Below, piece by piece: positions 7,976 through 15,887 of a stretch of 38,141 nucleotides of DNA. This DNA is from Bacillota bacterium. GTDB lineage: Bacteria > Bacillota > Clostridia > Christensenellales > CAG-138. The first letter of the stretch is position 1; each line of letters starts with the position of its first letter. The translations under genes and the position numbers were made by a program. The notes under the pieces were generated by a model, which did no database searches, was not told the origin of the DNA, and worked only from the letters and a program-made list of their open reading frames with translations. The DNA lies in NCBI GenBank assembly GCA_016288175.1, contig JAEEYN010000222.1, positions 1 through 38,141 on the forward strand, read 5' to 3'.

Positions 7976-10228
7976 TCATCTTGCTATGTTGTTCCAGCTC
8001 TCAACCTCGCTGAACGGTATGTATTTGTCGTAACCTATGAGAACAACTTCCCCGTCGCTCAAAAGCACAGCCGTATTCCATGCGCTTGTCGCGATCGCAG
8101 TTACGCTCACGCCCTGCCTGTTCGCGCCTGAGACATCGATCTGGTCCCATGAATTATATCCGCAGGCCTCGACTTTTCCATCCTTTGTGACATAAACGAG
8201 GTGCCAGCCCTTGACGCAGATTGATGCGACGTCGTTATGACCGTAAAAATCCATCTGACCGTGGTTTAGATTGCCGATATAAAGCACGTTGCCGGAGACG
8301 TCAAGCGCTGTTGAGCCCCTTTCACCGGCGGAAACCTGAACGATATTCTTCCAGTCCCCGACAGAGCACCAGTCGCCTTCCTGGTTATAAATCGCGGCGA
8401 CCTTCCCCGAATCGAAAAGCACGAGCACATGAAACACGCCTACGGAAACGGCGACAGGCCGTCCGTTTTGATAGATATCCTCCGGGATCGAATACAAACC
8501 CGATTCGTCCTTATCGCCCGGACCTCCCGTAATATGAAGGTGGCCGGACTTGTCTATCGCGGCGCAAGCGCAGGCGTTTGCGGAAATGAACTCGATATCC
8601 TGCCATTCCGCGATCTCCGAAGCGATGACCCTGTTATTGCTTGTCGAATCGGTTCCTGCGAGCAGCACACGGCCATCGGATGTCAGACCGATCGCGAAAT
8701 ACCAGCCAGCGGCAACCCGAACAACGCCGTCCCAGTCGGCGACGCCGTCAGCGACCTTCTGATTAGTGCCGGAAACGACGACCGATCCGTCGTCAAGTAC
8801 AGCGATCGCGAATTTTTTGCCGAGATCGAAGCAATAAGAATAATATCGCATCGGGTCGACCTCCGGTTTCGGGATCAGCTCGGGCGGGGTCGTGGCTTCC
8901 GGTTCGTCGGTGGCTTGCGGCTGCGCGGGATCGGGCGTTTCCGTAACAGAACCGTTCGGTGGTATGGTCACATACTCAAAAGGCGTGTTTTCCGCATTTG
9001 CCGAACTGCTGCTGTTCTTTTGCCCGAGATTTTTGATCAGCATCACCGCGCCGAACACAAGCGCGCCGAGCGCAAGAGCACCGGCCAACAGCGCAAGCGC
9101 GGTCTTTGCTCCGCTGCGTTTCTTTGCGCCGCCGTCATTACCCGCTTTTTTCTCGTTATCTTTATCGAGCTCCCAATCCGAAAACCCCTTATCGTCCGCT
9201 TTCGGCATTGCGGGAATGATCGGGGAATCATCATTACCGGCAGCGGGTCGCTTCCCCGGGTTTGGAGGTTGTGCCGCAAGCGCTGCAATATCGAGTGTGC
9301 CGTCACCCGCTGCGATCAGCGCACGCTTCATCCCTGCGGCGCTTCTGAATCGGCTGCGCGCGTCGAACGCACATGCTTTACCGAGCACGGCGTTCAATTC
9401 TTTCGATGCATTCGCCGCGGGAGGCAGCGATTCTCCCCCGAACCGTCTGTCGAGTGCTTTTTTGATTTCCCCGGCGTCATTCTCACTTCCTTCCGGCAAA
9501 AACGGCGGACGGCTGCCGTTCATCATCCGGTAAAGCACAAGGCCCAGCGAGTAAAGGTCGGAAGCAGCGCTGCGTTCCCGGCCGTTTTGCGCTTCCGGCG
9601 CGAGGTAATCCGGTGAGTCGCCATTCGCAAAAATGCATGCGGTGTCTCCCGGCGTCTTTTCCGTTCCGAGATCGCCGAGTTTGAAATTGCCGCTGACATC
9701 CGCAAAGATATTGTCCGGCGTAATGTCGCCGTGAACGATGCCTCGCTTTTCGAACTCCTCAAGCGCTGTGCAGATATCGGTTCCAAGCTTTATGACTTCG
9801 CTCTCTTCGAGCGAGGAACCTTCCGCATACTTCGTGAGCGGCGTCAGGAACTCCGTCAGCATCACGATCGCCCAGCCAAGCGACTGCTGTTTTTTCAGGC
9901 AGCGATACTCGCGGACCTCCGCCATATTCGACTTCCCGCCGAGCGACTGTATCTGCTTGACCTGTCGCAGATACTTCTTCGCGACCGCTTCATAATAGGC
10001 GCGAACATCTATCCCGTTTCCGTAAGCGGAACGCAGTTCTTCGATCTCGCTCTCGCTTTTCGGGATCTCGATGATCTTCACAGCAGCATAGTCGTCGACC
10101 GTCGTTTCGCCTTCGGTTTTCTTTCGGACAGCGCGATAGATTTCGCCGGATGAACCCGAACAGATCCGTTCGCCGAGTTCATAATCCGGCCAGATTTTCC
10201 GGATGTGCTGCAAGAGCGCTTCCTGCAT
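7976..10228 (-). CDS. Transmembrane Ser/Thr kinase with RCC1-like seven-blade outer domain
   Basis: Predicted receptor kinase of 750 residues when started at ATG 10228. This start has a good GAGGTGA site and matches the N-terminus of the upstream paralogue; a GTG at 10237 lies inside that site. Layout: kinase domain (about 15-305), linker, one membrane helix (about 375-399), a Thr/Pro-rich stalk (about 415-457) and an RCC1-like beta-propeller (about 463-750) in which I count seven blades. Key residues in this numbering: Lys51 in AAVK, catalytic-loop HGDITPDN with Asp168 and Asn173, Asp186 in DLG, and APE in YLAPEA. Two features are unusual: the first glycine of the P-loop is Cys, and the HRDxK motif reads HGDIT, losing Arg and Lys. 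Activity is plausible but needs testing. It starts 5 nt after the pseudokinase stop. The outer ligand is unknown. Confidence 0.9.
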   Translation of the reverse strand: MQEALLQHIRKIWPDYELGERICSGSSGEIYRAVRKKTEGETTVDDYAAVKIIEIPKSESEIEELRSAYGNGIDVRAYYEAVAKKYLRQVKQIQSLGGKSNMAEVREYRCLKKQQSLGWAIVMLTEFLTPLTKYAEGSSLEESEVIKLGTDICTALEEFEKRGIVHGDITPDNIFADVSGNFKLGDLGTEKTPGDTACIFANGDSPDYLAPEAQNGRERSAASDLYSLGLVLYRMMNGSRPPFLPEGSENDAGEIKKALDRRFGGESLPPAANASKELNAVLGKACAFDARSRFRSAAGMKRALIAAGDGTLDIAALAAQPPNPGKRPAAGNDDSPIIPAMPKADDKGFSDWELDKDNEKKAGNDGGAKKRSGAKTALALLAGALALGALVFGAVMLIKNLGQKNSSSSANAENTPFEYVTIPPNGSVTETPDPAQPQATDEPEATTPPELIPKPEVDPMRYYSYCFDLGKKFAIAVLDDGSVVVSGTNQKVADGVADWDGVVRVAAGWYFAIGLTSDGRVLLAGTDSTSNNRVIASEIAEWQDIEFISANACACAAIDKSGHLHITGGPGDKDESGLYSIPEDIYQNGRPVAVSVGVFHVLVLFDSGKVAAIYNQEGDWCSVGDWKNIVQVSAGERGSTALDVSGNVLYIGNLNHGQMDFYGHNDVASICVKGWHLVYVTKDGKVEACGYNSWDQIDVSGANRQGVSVTAIATSAWNTAVLLSDGEVVLIGYDKYIPFSEVESWNNIAR

Positions 10229-10233
10229 GAGAC

Positions 10234-12501
10234 TCACCTCATTCTGACGATATTATGCCAATTCAATGCGCCGCTGAAGCCGTTGATCGTGTTCTGGTTG
10301 CCGATGAATGCGACCGAACCGTCGCTGAACAGGGCTGCGGAGACCCAGAGCGAACCTGATACTGCGACGACATGCTTATTGCCGTAACTGTTCCACTGGG
10401 AAACATTGCACTGTCCGTATGTGTTGTCACCGGTGCAGCCGACGTTTCCGTTCCTGTCGATGTAAACGAAATGATAGCCCTTCGACGCGATGCAGGCGAT
10501 GTTAGTAAGGTTGCGGACAAGAGTCTGGTCATGCTTGTATCCGCCGGTATAAACTACCGTGCCGTTTGCGCGAAGCCCGACGGAGCCGCCCTGACAGGCC
10601 GTTATCGCAACGATGCCGCTCCAGTTATAAACATCGCACCTTTCGCCGGCTTTGCCCTCCTCTCGGCCGAAAGCGGCGCACGTACCGTCCGCGAAAAGGA
10701 TCAGAACATGGTCCCTGCCGGCGGAGACCGAAACGGCTTGCGCGCCGGAGGCTGACCTTATCGAGTACGGGAAGGAATAACTGAGCAGCTCTTCGCTCGG
10801 ATCATGCTTTTCGGGATGGCCCGCAACGAAAACGTTGCCGTAGCTGTCCAATGCGATCAATGTCCTTGCCTGAGCGGATATCTGGACGATATTGCGCCAG
10901 CTGTAGACATAATTCAAGTCGATGTATTCGGAGTCGCTGCCCGCGATCACGACAGTGCCGTCGCGCCTGAGGCCTGCGGAGAAATAGTATCCTGCGGCGA
11001 CCTGAACGATATCGTTCCAGCCGCTGACATTGCATTTTCCGTTATTGTTGTTGCCTTCCGCAACAGCATGACCGTTGCTCAGCAGACCGATGACATGATC
11101 CTGACCGACGTCAAAGCCCCAGCAGTAATACTGACTTTGCTCGAATGCGGGAACGGACGTCGGTGCATCCGTAGGCTGCGGCGTTGCAGGCACAGCTGTC
11201 GGGTCAGGCGTCGGTTCATCCGTCGGCGCGGGGGTATAATACGGTTCCGTCGGGTATCCCGTCGGGGCAGGAGTCGGAACTTCGGGAACTGCCGTAGCTG
11301 CCCCCGGGTTCGGTTCCGGAGTTTTGGCGGTATTGTCGCCGCTTTGCGCGGTCTGATCCGGCTCAGCTGTCGCAGTGGGATCTCCGGAATTTCCCGCAAA
11401 GAAGTTTTTATAAGCAAACCACCCGCCGACGCCGAGAAGCGCAAGGGCGAGAATTATCAGGATCGCGATCAAAGCTTTTTTATTTCCGCCGTTCTGCTTC
11501 CCCGTTTCAGCCGGAACGGGCTGAACAGGTCCCTGCTGCATCGGCGGGACCGGCGCTGCAGGCACGCCGATAAAGTTCCTGTCCATGATCGCAGCCTTCA
11601 TTTCGCCCGCGCTTTGGAAACGGTTTGCTGGGTTCGGGTCGCATGCCTTCAGGACGACAGCACCGAGATGCGGAGAGGCACCGTCGGGCATCGGAAGCTT
11701 CGCACCGCCGAGACGGGCTTTACGGGCTTCGCGCACAGCGGCGGTATCGTTTTCGCGTCCTCTCGCGACGAAGGGGAACCTGTTCCCATTGAGAAGTTTA
11801 TAAAGCAGGATGCCAAGCGCATAGGTATCCGATGTTCGGTCGCGCCTGCCGCCCGAGGACGACTCCGGCGGAAGATAGTTCCAAACATCCTCTTTCTTTT
11901 CATTGCCGCAAAGCAGTTCGACTGCCTGTTCAGTGCCGGGAAAAGCGACCTTGTAATTGCCGTTCACATCGACAAAGATGCTGTCCTCGCAGATTTTTCC
12001 GTAAACCCTGTTCCCGCTTTCGCATATTTCGAGGAAGGATGCGATATCGCTTCCGAGCTTAACGGCTTCGTTTTCGTCGATGGATTCCTGACCTTCGAGA
12101 TAATCGGCGAGCGGAGTCAGCCGCTCCGTCAGCGTGCAGATGACCCATCCGGATGAATCTTTATTTTTGAAAGTGCGGCAATCGCGGATGCGTGCTGCGC
12201 CGTTCGTTCCGTTCATACCGCGTATCGCGTTCAGCTGGTTCACGTAATCCGCAGCCATGGACTCGAATGCCGATTCCATTTGTTCCGCGCTGCCGTATTT
12301 CCCGGCGAGCGCCGCGCTGTCCGCGCTTTCTGGCGGGATCGTGACGACTCTTACAGATGCAAGGTCATCAAGGCCGGGCGCCGATGCAGAGCTGTTTCGA
12401 ACAGCGCCGAACATTTCGGCACATTTTCCGTTTTGGATGCTGTTTCCGAGTTGGTATTCGGGCCATGTGTTTTGAATTATCCGTAATATCTCCTGCTGCA
12501 T
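10234..12501 (-). CDS. Transmembrane pseudokinase with RCC1-like seven-blade outer domain
   Basis: A 755-residue full-length paralogue of the downstream kinase: kinase-like domain (about 15-305), one membrane helix (about 342-364), a long Thr/Pro stalk rich in PTP/PTD motifs (about 375-452) and an RCC1-like propeller (about 458-755) with seven repeats of the type DIVQVAAG..F..GL..DGTV...G. The catalytic elements are lost. The VAIK Lys is Arg51 (ASVRV), the HRD position reads YGK (Lys169 for the catalytic Asp), the loop Asn is Ser174, DFG reads AFPG, and the P-loop is QNGKCA. The fold-keeping parts persist (LPPES for APE, SDTYALGILLYKLLNG). It is therefore a pseudokinase, probably a sensor or allosteric partner of the kinase it is co-translated with. 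The ATG has an AGAGGA site and a strong promoter upstream. Confidence 0.9.
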   Translation of the reverse strand: MQQEILRIIQNTWPEYQLGNSIQNGKCAEMFGAVRNSSASAPGLDDLASVRVVTIPPESADSAALAGKYGSAEQMESAFESMAADYVNQLNAIRGMNGTNGAARIRDCRTFKNKDSSGWVICTLTERLTPLADYLEGQESIDENEAVKLGSDIASFLEICESGNRVYGKICEDSIFVDVNGNYKVAFPGTEQAVELLCGNEKKEDVWNYLPPESSSGGRRDRTSDTYALGILLYKLLNGNRFPFVARGRENDTAAVREARKARLGGAKLPMPDGASPHLGAVVLKACDPNPANRFQSAGEMKAAIMDRNFIGVPAAPVPPMQQGPVQPVPAETGKQNGGNKKALIAILIILALALLGVGGWFAYKNFFAGNSGDPTATAEPDQTAQSGDNTAKTPEPNPGAATAVPEVPTPAPTGYPTEPYYTPAPTDEPTPDPTAVPATPQPTDAPTSVPAFEQSQYYCWGFDVGQDHVIGLLSNGHAVAEGNNNNGKCNVSGWNDIVQVAAGYYFSAGLRRDGTVVIAGSDSEYIDLNYVYSWRNIVQISAQARTLIALDSYGNVFVAGHPEKHDPSEELLSYSFPYSIRSASGAQAVSVSAGRDHVLILFADGTCAAFGREEGKAGERCDVYNWSGIVAITACQGGSVGLRANGTVVYTGGYKHDQTLVRNLTNIACIASKGYHFVYIDRNGNVGCTGDNTYGQCNVSQWNSYGNKHVVAVSGSLWVSAALFSDGSVAFIGNQNTINGFSGALNWHNIVRMR

Positions 12502-12629
12502 GCTTTTTCCTCTTTTCGTGATGCCTCCCTCACCGCTTCGGGCGGCGCTGATTGAGAATGTTGAATGGTCACGCCCGATTCGTGTCGAAACGGCGCTTGC
12601 AGAATCCTCTGTAATATATAGATGTGTTT

Positions 12630-12659
12630 ATTTTATCATAATCGGGGAATTCATGTCAA
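12630..12659 (-). promoter_or_regulatory. Promoter of the pseudokinase-kinase operon
   Basis: On the minus strand a perfect -35 TTGACA (12654-12659), 18-bp spacer and -10 TAAAAT (12630-12635). The leader to the ATG is about 120 nt. The -10 is embedded in TGATAAAATAA, followed after 4 bases by ATCTATAT, matching the S8 protease promoter. Confidence 0.78.
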
Positions 12660-12689
12660 CAATGAAGGAACCGTTGCGAAGTTCGCGGC

Positions 12690-12735
12690 AAAAAAGCAGG
12701 GCGGTTCCGAAAAGAGCCGTCCCGCTGTATTTTTA
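12690..12735 (-). terminator. Terminator of the LRR-dockerin gene
   Basis: On the minus strand AGCGGGACGGCTC, a TTTTCG loop, then GAACCGCCCTGCT (two mismatches and one wobble), followed by a run of six T. It lies between the end of the dockerin gene and the kinase operon promoter, separating the two units. The other strand ends in TATTTTTAA, so it may work both ways. Confidence 0.72.
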
Positions 12736-12753
12736 ATCGTTCAAATTGCCATA

Positions 12754-13884
12754 TCAGCCTGCTGCGACCTGGCGCATGATGAGAATTGCGTCGGTTGTGT
12801 TGACGCCGCCCCGGCCGTTCATGTCGGCGTTGACAAGGCCCTGTTCGGTGATTTCCGCAAGACCCATGGAGTAACGCATAACGAGCAGAGCGTCGGAGGA
12901 ATTCACAGCGCCGTTGCAGTCCGCGTCGCCGAGAAGAGTGACTTCGGGACCGACGGGCGTTTCGCTGAATTTCGCGATAAAAGTCGAGGGAAGCTGTTCA
13001 TCCGCCGACGGCATCCAATTCGCATCCTCCGAAAGCAGGTTGTCCTCTCCGTCATACCAACCGATGAACTCTTCGCCTTCATCCGCTGTCGCAATATGCC
13101 ACATGTCGGGTCTGTCATCCAAAACATAATCGTAGCATGCAACAGTGCCGTTTCCGACCGCAATAATGCTTTCAAAGCCAAACTTATCTGCGTTCACTTT
13201 GATTTCCTTGAGGGGATTGTCCAGGCAGCCGATTTGAGTCAGATCAGTGCAGAGTGATACATCCAGCACCGTCAGATTATTGTTGCTGCATTCCAGGCAC
13301 GGTATGCTCGGGCATCCGCTTACGTCAAGGAAGGACAGTTGGTTATCAGAGACGTCAATGCCGAAATTCAGCGCGGCATGATCACCGCTGAGATCGAGCG
13401 ATTCGATCGCGCACATATTGCAGGTCAGTTCCTGAATGAGGCTGCTCCCCGTTACGTAAAGCGAAGTCAGCGTTTCACACATGCTGCAGTCGAGGCTGAT
13501 CAAAGCCGGGCAATTCGATGCATCTACAGACGTCAGGTTATTGCTTGCGCAATAAAGCATATCCAACTCGGTGAAGCCGCTGACATCCAGATCTCCGACA
13601 AGCTCTTTGTTCGGGATGGAGATCATGTTCACATGACCGCCGACCCAATAGATGTCGCAGCCCCAGGAATTCGGATCTTCCGGATCGACCGTATCTCAGA
13701 GCTTCGATGCATTGGTCACGCCGTCTGCGTCTTCGAGTCGGAGAAATGCTGCCATCTTGTTGTACTCGTATTCGTCATAGCTTTCCGGTACTTCGCGGTG
13801 CATTTCTGCGATCGCAAAGACAGGAACGACCGCAAGCACCATCATCAGCGCGATGATTGAGCTTAGGATCCGTTTTACTTTCAG
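12754..13884 (-). pseudogene. Secreted leucine-rich-repeat protein with dockerin, interrupted by an in-frame TGA
   Basis: The reading frame from 13884 encodes an ideal signal peptide (KRILSSIIALMMVLAVVPVFA), a linker, LRR-like repeats of the internalin type with the pattern LDVSGCxxLxxLxCxxNxL (about residues 85-230), a beta-rich segment and a C-terminal type I dockerin. Codon 63 is TGA (13698-13696), and the frame reopens at once with DTVDPEDPNSWG, continuing the same protein. The only start fitting the signal peptide and its GGAG site (13891-13894) is CTG at 13884; an in-frame TGA lies just upstream. The second dockerin calcium loop reads DMNGRGGVN, with Arg where the protease dockerin has Asp. 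Three such changes suggest decay. Alternatives are a sequencing error, readthrough, or a CTG start. A separate product from GTG 13632 would lack a signal peptide. Confidence 0.75.
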
Positions 13885-13926
13885 TTTTTTCTCCGAAGTT
13901 TTTCACGGCCGCACGGCCTTGCTTCA

Positions 13927-13943
13927 GGCGGAAGTGTTCCGCC
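13927..13943. repeat. Small perfect hairpin upstream of the LRR-dockerin gene
   Basis: GGCGGAA, 3-base loop, TTCCGCC, a perfect 7-bp stem about 40 nt before the CTG codon. A CACGGCC doublet (about 13904-13918) lies next to it. It would fold in the leader RNA of the - strand gene; no function is evident, and it lacks a T-run. Confidence 0.5.
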
Positions 13944-13995
13944 GGATAACATAATTCTTATACCATATTGCAGTCAAAAAGAAAAGCGTAATATA

Positions 13996-14823
13996 TCACT
14001 TGCCTCTGTTTTTCAGTATCCTGCGAATGATCGCGTACTGCAGGCGGTCCGGCAAAGCGTTCATTATCAGCAGCAGCGGGTTGCGGTTGATCTTGTAGAC
14101 ATACTTCGGGTGTTTTGCACGGGCAGCACGACTTGCGAGCGCGGCGATCTTTTCGGGCGGGACTTTTCGCGCCTCCACCCTTCCGACGATGCTTTTGAAG
14201 CGTTCGGCGTTGCAGCGATACAGCTTTGTATTATCGATAAAATCATCGAGCCGCTTTGTGGAAACATCGAGAAGGCCCGTATCAACAGCACCGGGCCGGA
14301 TCAGTATCACGCGATGACCGAGAAGCTGCAGCTCCATCCGCAGCGAATAGGCGTATTGTTCAACTGCGGTCTTCGTAATCGCGTAAATGCCTGTGAACGG
14401 AAGCGGGTCGAGCGGCGCAAGCTCGCTCGAAACGATGATGATCCTTCCGTTCGGCTTGAGCAGGGGCAGAAAAGCTTTGTTAACGCGGTAATCGGAGAAA
14501 AGATTGACGTCGAAGATGCGTTTGAAATCCGTTTCATCCATCTCCACGAGCGAATTGAGATCATACATCCCCGCCATATTGATGATGTAGTCGAGTTTTT
14601 CGCCGGATGCTTTCAGTTTCGCCGCAGCTGCATTCACGGAATCGCCATCGGTCAAGTCGGTTTTTATGAAGTCAAAACCATCCGTTGACTCCGGCTCGCT
14701 GATATCGAGACCGAAAACGCGGCAGCCCTCCGATGAGAATTTTTTAACGGCGGCTGAGCCCATGCCGCCCGCCGCGCCGGTTATCAAAACAGTTTCTTTG
14801 CTTTCAGATTCGGTCTTTATCAT
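13996..14823 (-). CDS. Short-chain dehydrogenase/reductase (SDR)
   Basis: A 275-residue classical SDR, an NAD(P)-dependent oxidoreductase with a Rossmann fold. Visible motifs are the cofactor loop TGAAGGMG (15-22), NMAG (82-85), Ser132/Ser133 in the VSSE strand end, and catalytic Tyr147 and Lys151 in YAITK. Asp40 at the end of beta-2 (VFGLD) suggests NAD(H) preference. The C-terminal part (about 200-275), with repeated basic and hydrophobic stretches including NPLLLIMNALPDRLQ, resembles SDRs that act on lipophilic substrates, possibly membrane-associated. The ATG lies inside the end of the DNPH1-like gene (20-nt overlap) without a clear ribosome site, so it is the last, translationally coupled gene of the operon starting at 16442. 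The substrate is unknown. Confidence 0.88.
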   Translation of the reverse strand: MIKTESESKETVLITGAAGGMGSAAVKKFSSEGCRVFGLDISEPESTDGFDFIKTDLTDGDSVNAAAAKLKASGEKLDYIINMAGMYDLNSLVEMDETDFKRIFDVNLFSDYRVNKAFLPLLKPNGRIIIVSSELAPLDPLPFTGIYAITKTAVEQYAYSLRMELQLLGHRVILIRPGAVDTGLLDVSTKRLDDFIDNTKLYRCNAERFKSIVGRVEARKVPPEKIAALASRAARAKHPKYVYKINRNPLLLIMNALPDRLQYAIIRRILKNRGK

Positions 14824-15241
14824 CGTTTTTGCTCAATATGGCGTCGAGAATCTCAAAGAGCTCATCATCGTTTTGATAAGGATAGATGCTGAAGTACGGG
14901 TCGCCTGTCAGCATCGCCGAAAGCTGCGCCTTTGTCTTATCATAGAAGATGTGGCATGGCGTTCCGAGCTTTTCCGCATAGGCGAGCTCATAGCCGACGC
15001 CGAGAGAAGGACAGGTGCATTCCGCGATCAGAATGTCGGCTTCGCGCAGCCAGGCGGTATCCTGCTCATAGATCTCCGCGTCGCGGTCACGCCCGAGCTC
15101 CAAAGCGCTGAGCTGCGGGCTGCCGACATGCTCGGTCAGAACAACATCGGTCCGCTGCATGTATTCGATCATCCGGCGGTAAAGTTCCGCATCGACCCGC
15201 CCTCCGCGGATCGAACCCGCAAAATAGATTTTTCTTTTCAT
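14804..15241 (-). CDS. DNPH1/Rcl-like 2'-deoxynucleoside 5'-monophosphate N-hydrolase (nucleoside deoxyribosyltransferase fold)
   Basis: A 145-residue protein closely resembling animal DNPH1 (Rcl), which hydrolyses the N-glycosidic bond of 2'-deoxynucleoside monophosphates. The matching signatures are IYFAGSIRGGR (5-15), LTEHVG (35-40), EQD with Asp61, PSLGVGYEL with catalytic-type Glu85, and LSAM with Ser108. Tyr6 and Ser10 sit where the family binds phosphate and sugar. I chose ATG 15241, which has a GGAGG site and overlaps the SRAP stop as ATGA; the upstream extension in this frame is not homologous. In the human enzyme the role is cleaning modified nucleotides such as hydroxymethyl-dUMP from the pool. 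Here it sits directly after an abasic-site protein, which fits nucleotide hygiene. A plain deoxyribosyltransferase activity is the alternative. Confidence 0.86.
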   Translation of the reverse strand: MKRKIYFAGSIRGGRVDAELYRRMIEYMQRTDVVLTEHVGSPQLSALELGRDRDAEIYEQDTAWLREADILIAECTCPSLGVGYELAYAEKLGTPCHIFYDKTKAQLSAMLTGDPYFSIYPYQNDDELFEILDAILSKNDDKDRI

Positions 15242-15885
15242 ACGCTCTTCCTCCAAATTTCGAGATCCGTTACAGCCGAACAGAGCATTTCCTCCGGCTT
15301 CACTCCCGGATCGATCCACTGCGCTGTCTTTTCCTCCGGCAGAATCAGGGGCATCCTGTCATGGATCCTCGCAAGTTCTGCTGTCGGAGCGCGCGTTAGA
15401 ACAACGAATTTCGGAAGGCCGGCCTCCATTCGGTAGAGTCCGCAAAGGAAAACTTCCTTCCCGTTTTTCGGGCGTATCGACCAGCGCTCACCCGTCCTTT
15501 TCCGCCCGTTTTCGGAGGGGATATGCTCCCATTCGAAATACCATGAGGCCGGAATTATGCAGCGCCTGCTCCGCCATGATGGTGCGAAAGCGCGTTTCTC
15601 CCCCGCCGTCTCCGCCCGTGCGTTGAAAACATCGCATGTCGGGAGAGTCTGTCCTTCGGCCGGCGGTTTGAGGCTGAAGCCCCACTGCATCGGGAATACG
15701 GTTTCAATTTCTTTTTTATTCAGCGCGATAGCTGGCGTTACTGATGCCGGACCGACTTCCCCGCTCTGCAGGATCGGCGACGCAAGAAGGCTGCGGAACC
15801 TGTCTGCAAGCGGGCTCACGTTCGCCGTTTCGGCAAGTTCCCTCAGCCGTTTTGAATCCCTGTCGATAAAAAACCTTACGCACAT
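15238..15885 (-). CDS. SRAP-domain abasic-site processing protein (HMCES/YedK family)
   Basis: A 215-residue SRAP protein. The family covalently traps abasic sites in single-stranded DNA through the N-terminal Cys, forming a stable thiazolidine link that protects the lesion at forks. The start is set by this chemistry: ATG 15885 gives MCVRFF, so Cys2 becomes the new N-terminus after Met removal; the in-frame extension upstream to 15909 would bury it. The other active-site residues are visible: Asn88 in FNARAET, Glu118 in the IIPASWYFEW motif (usually SGFYEW) and His175 in HDRMPLIL. QWGF (67-70) is the usual family segment. It begins 2 nt after the GNAT stop with an AAAGGA site and overlaps the DNPH1-like gene, placing it mid-operon. 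Confidence 0.93.
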   Translation of the reverse strand: MCVRFFIDRDSKRLRELAETANVSPLADRFRSLLASPILQSGEVGPASVTPAIALNKKEIETVFPMQWGFSLKPPAEGQTLPTCDVFNARAETAGEKRAFAPSWRSRRCIIPASWYFEWEHIPSENGRKRTGERWSIRPKNGKEVFLCGLYRMEAGLPKFVVLTRAPTAELARIHDRMPLILPEEKTAQWIDPGVKPEEMLCSAVTDLEIWRKSV

Positions 15886-15887
15886 AT

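Noticed and set aside
10229..10237. GTG 10237 as start of the kinase
   Set aside because: It lies inside the ribosome site GAGGTGA; ATG 10228 aligns with the paralogue's start.
8429..12156. Long + strand open frames (395 and 450 codons) opposite the kinase genes
   Set aside because: They are composition-driven shadows of the kinase pair; the translations are rich in Arg, His and Cys and match no family.
13696..13698. TGA as selenocysteine
   Set aside because: The residue is in a linker with no redox context, and no SECIS-like hairpin was recognisable just downstream.
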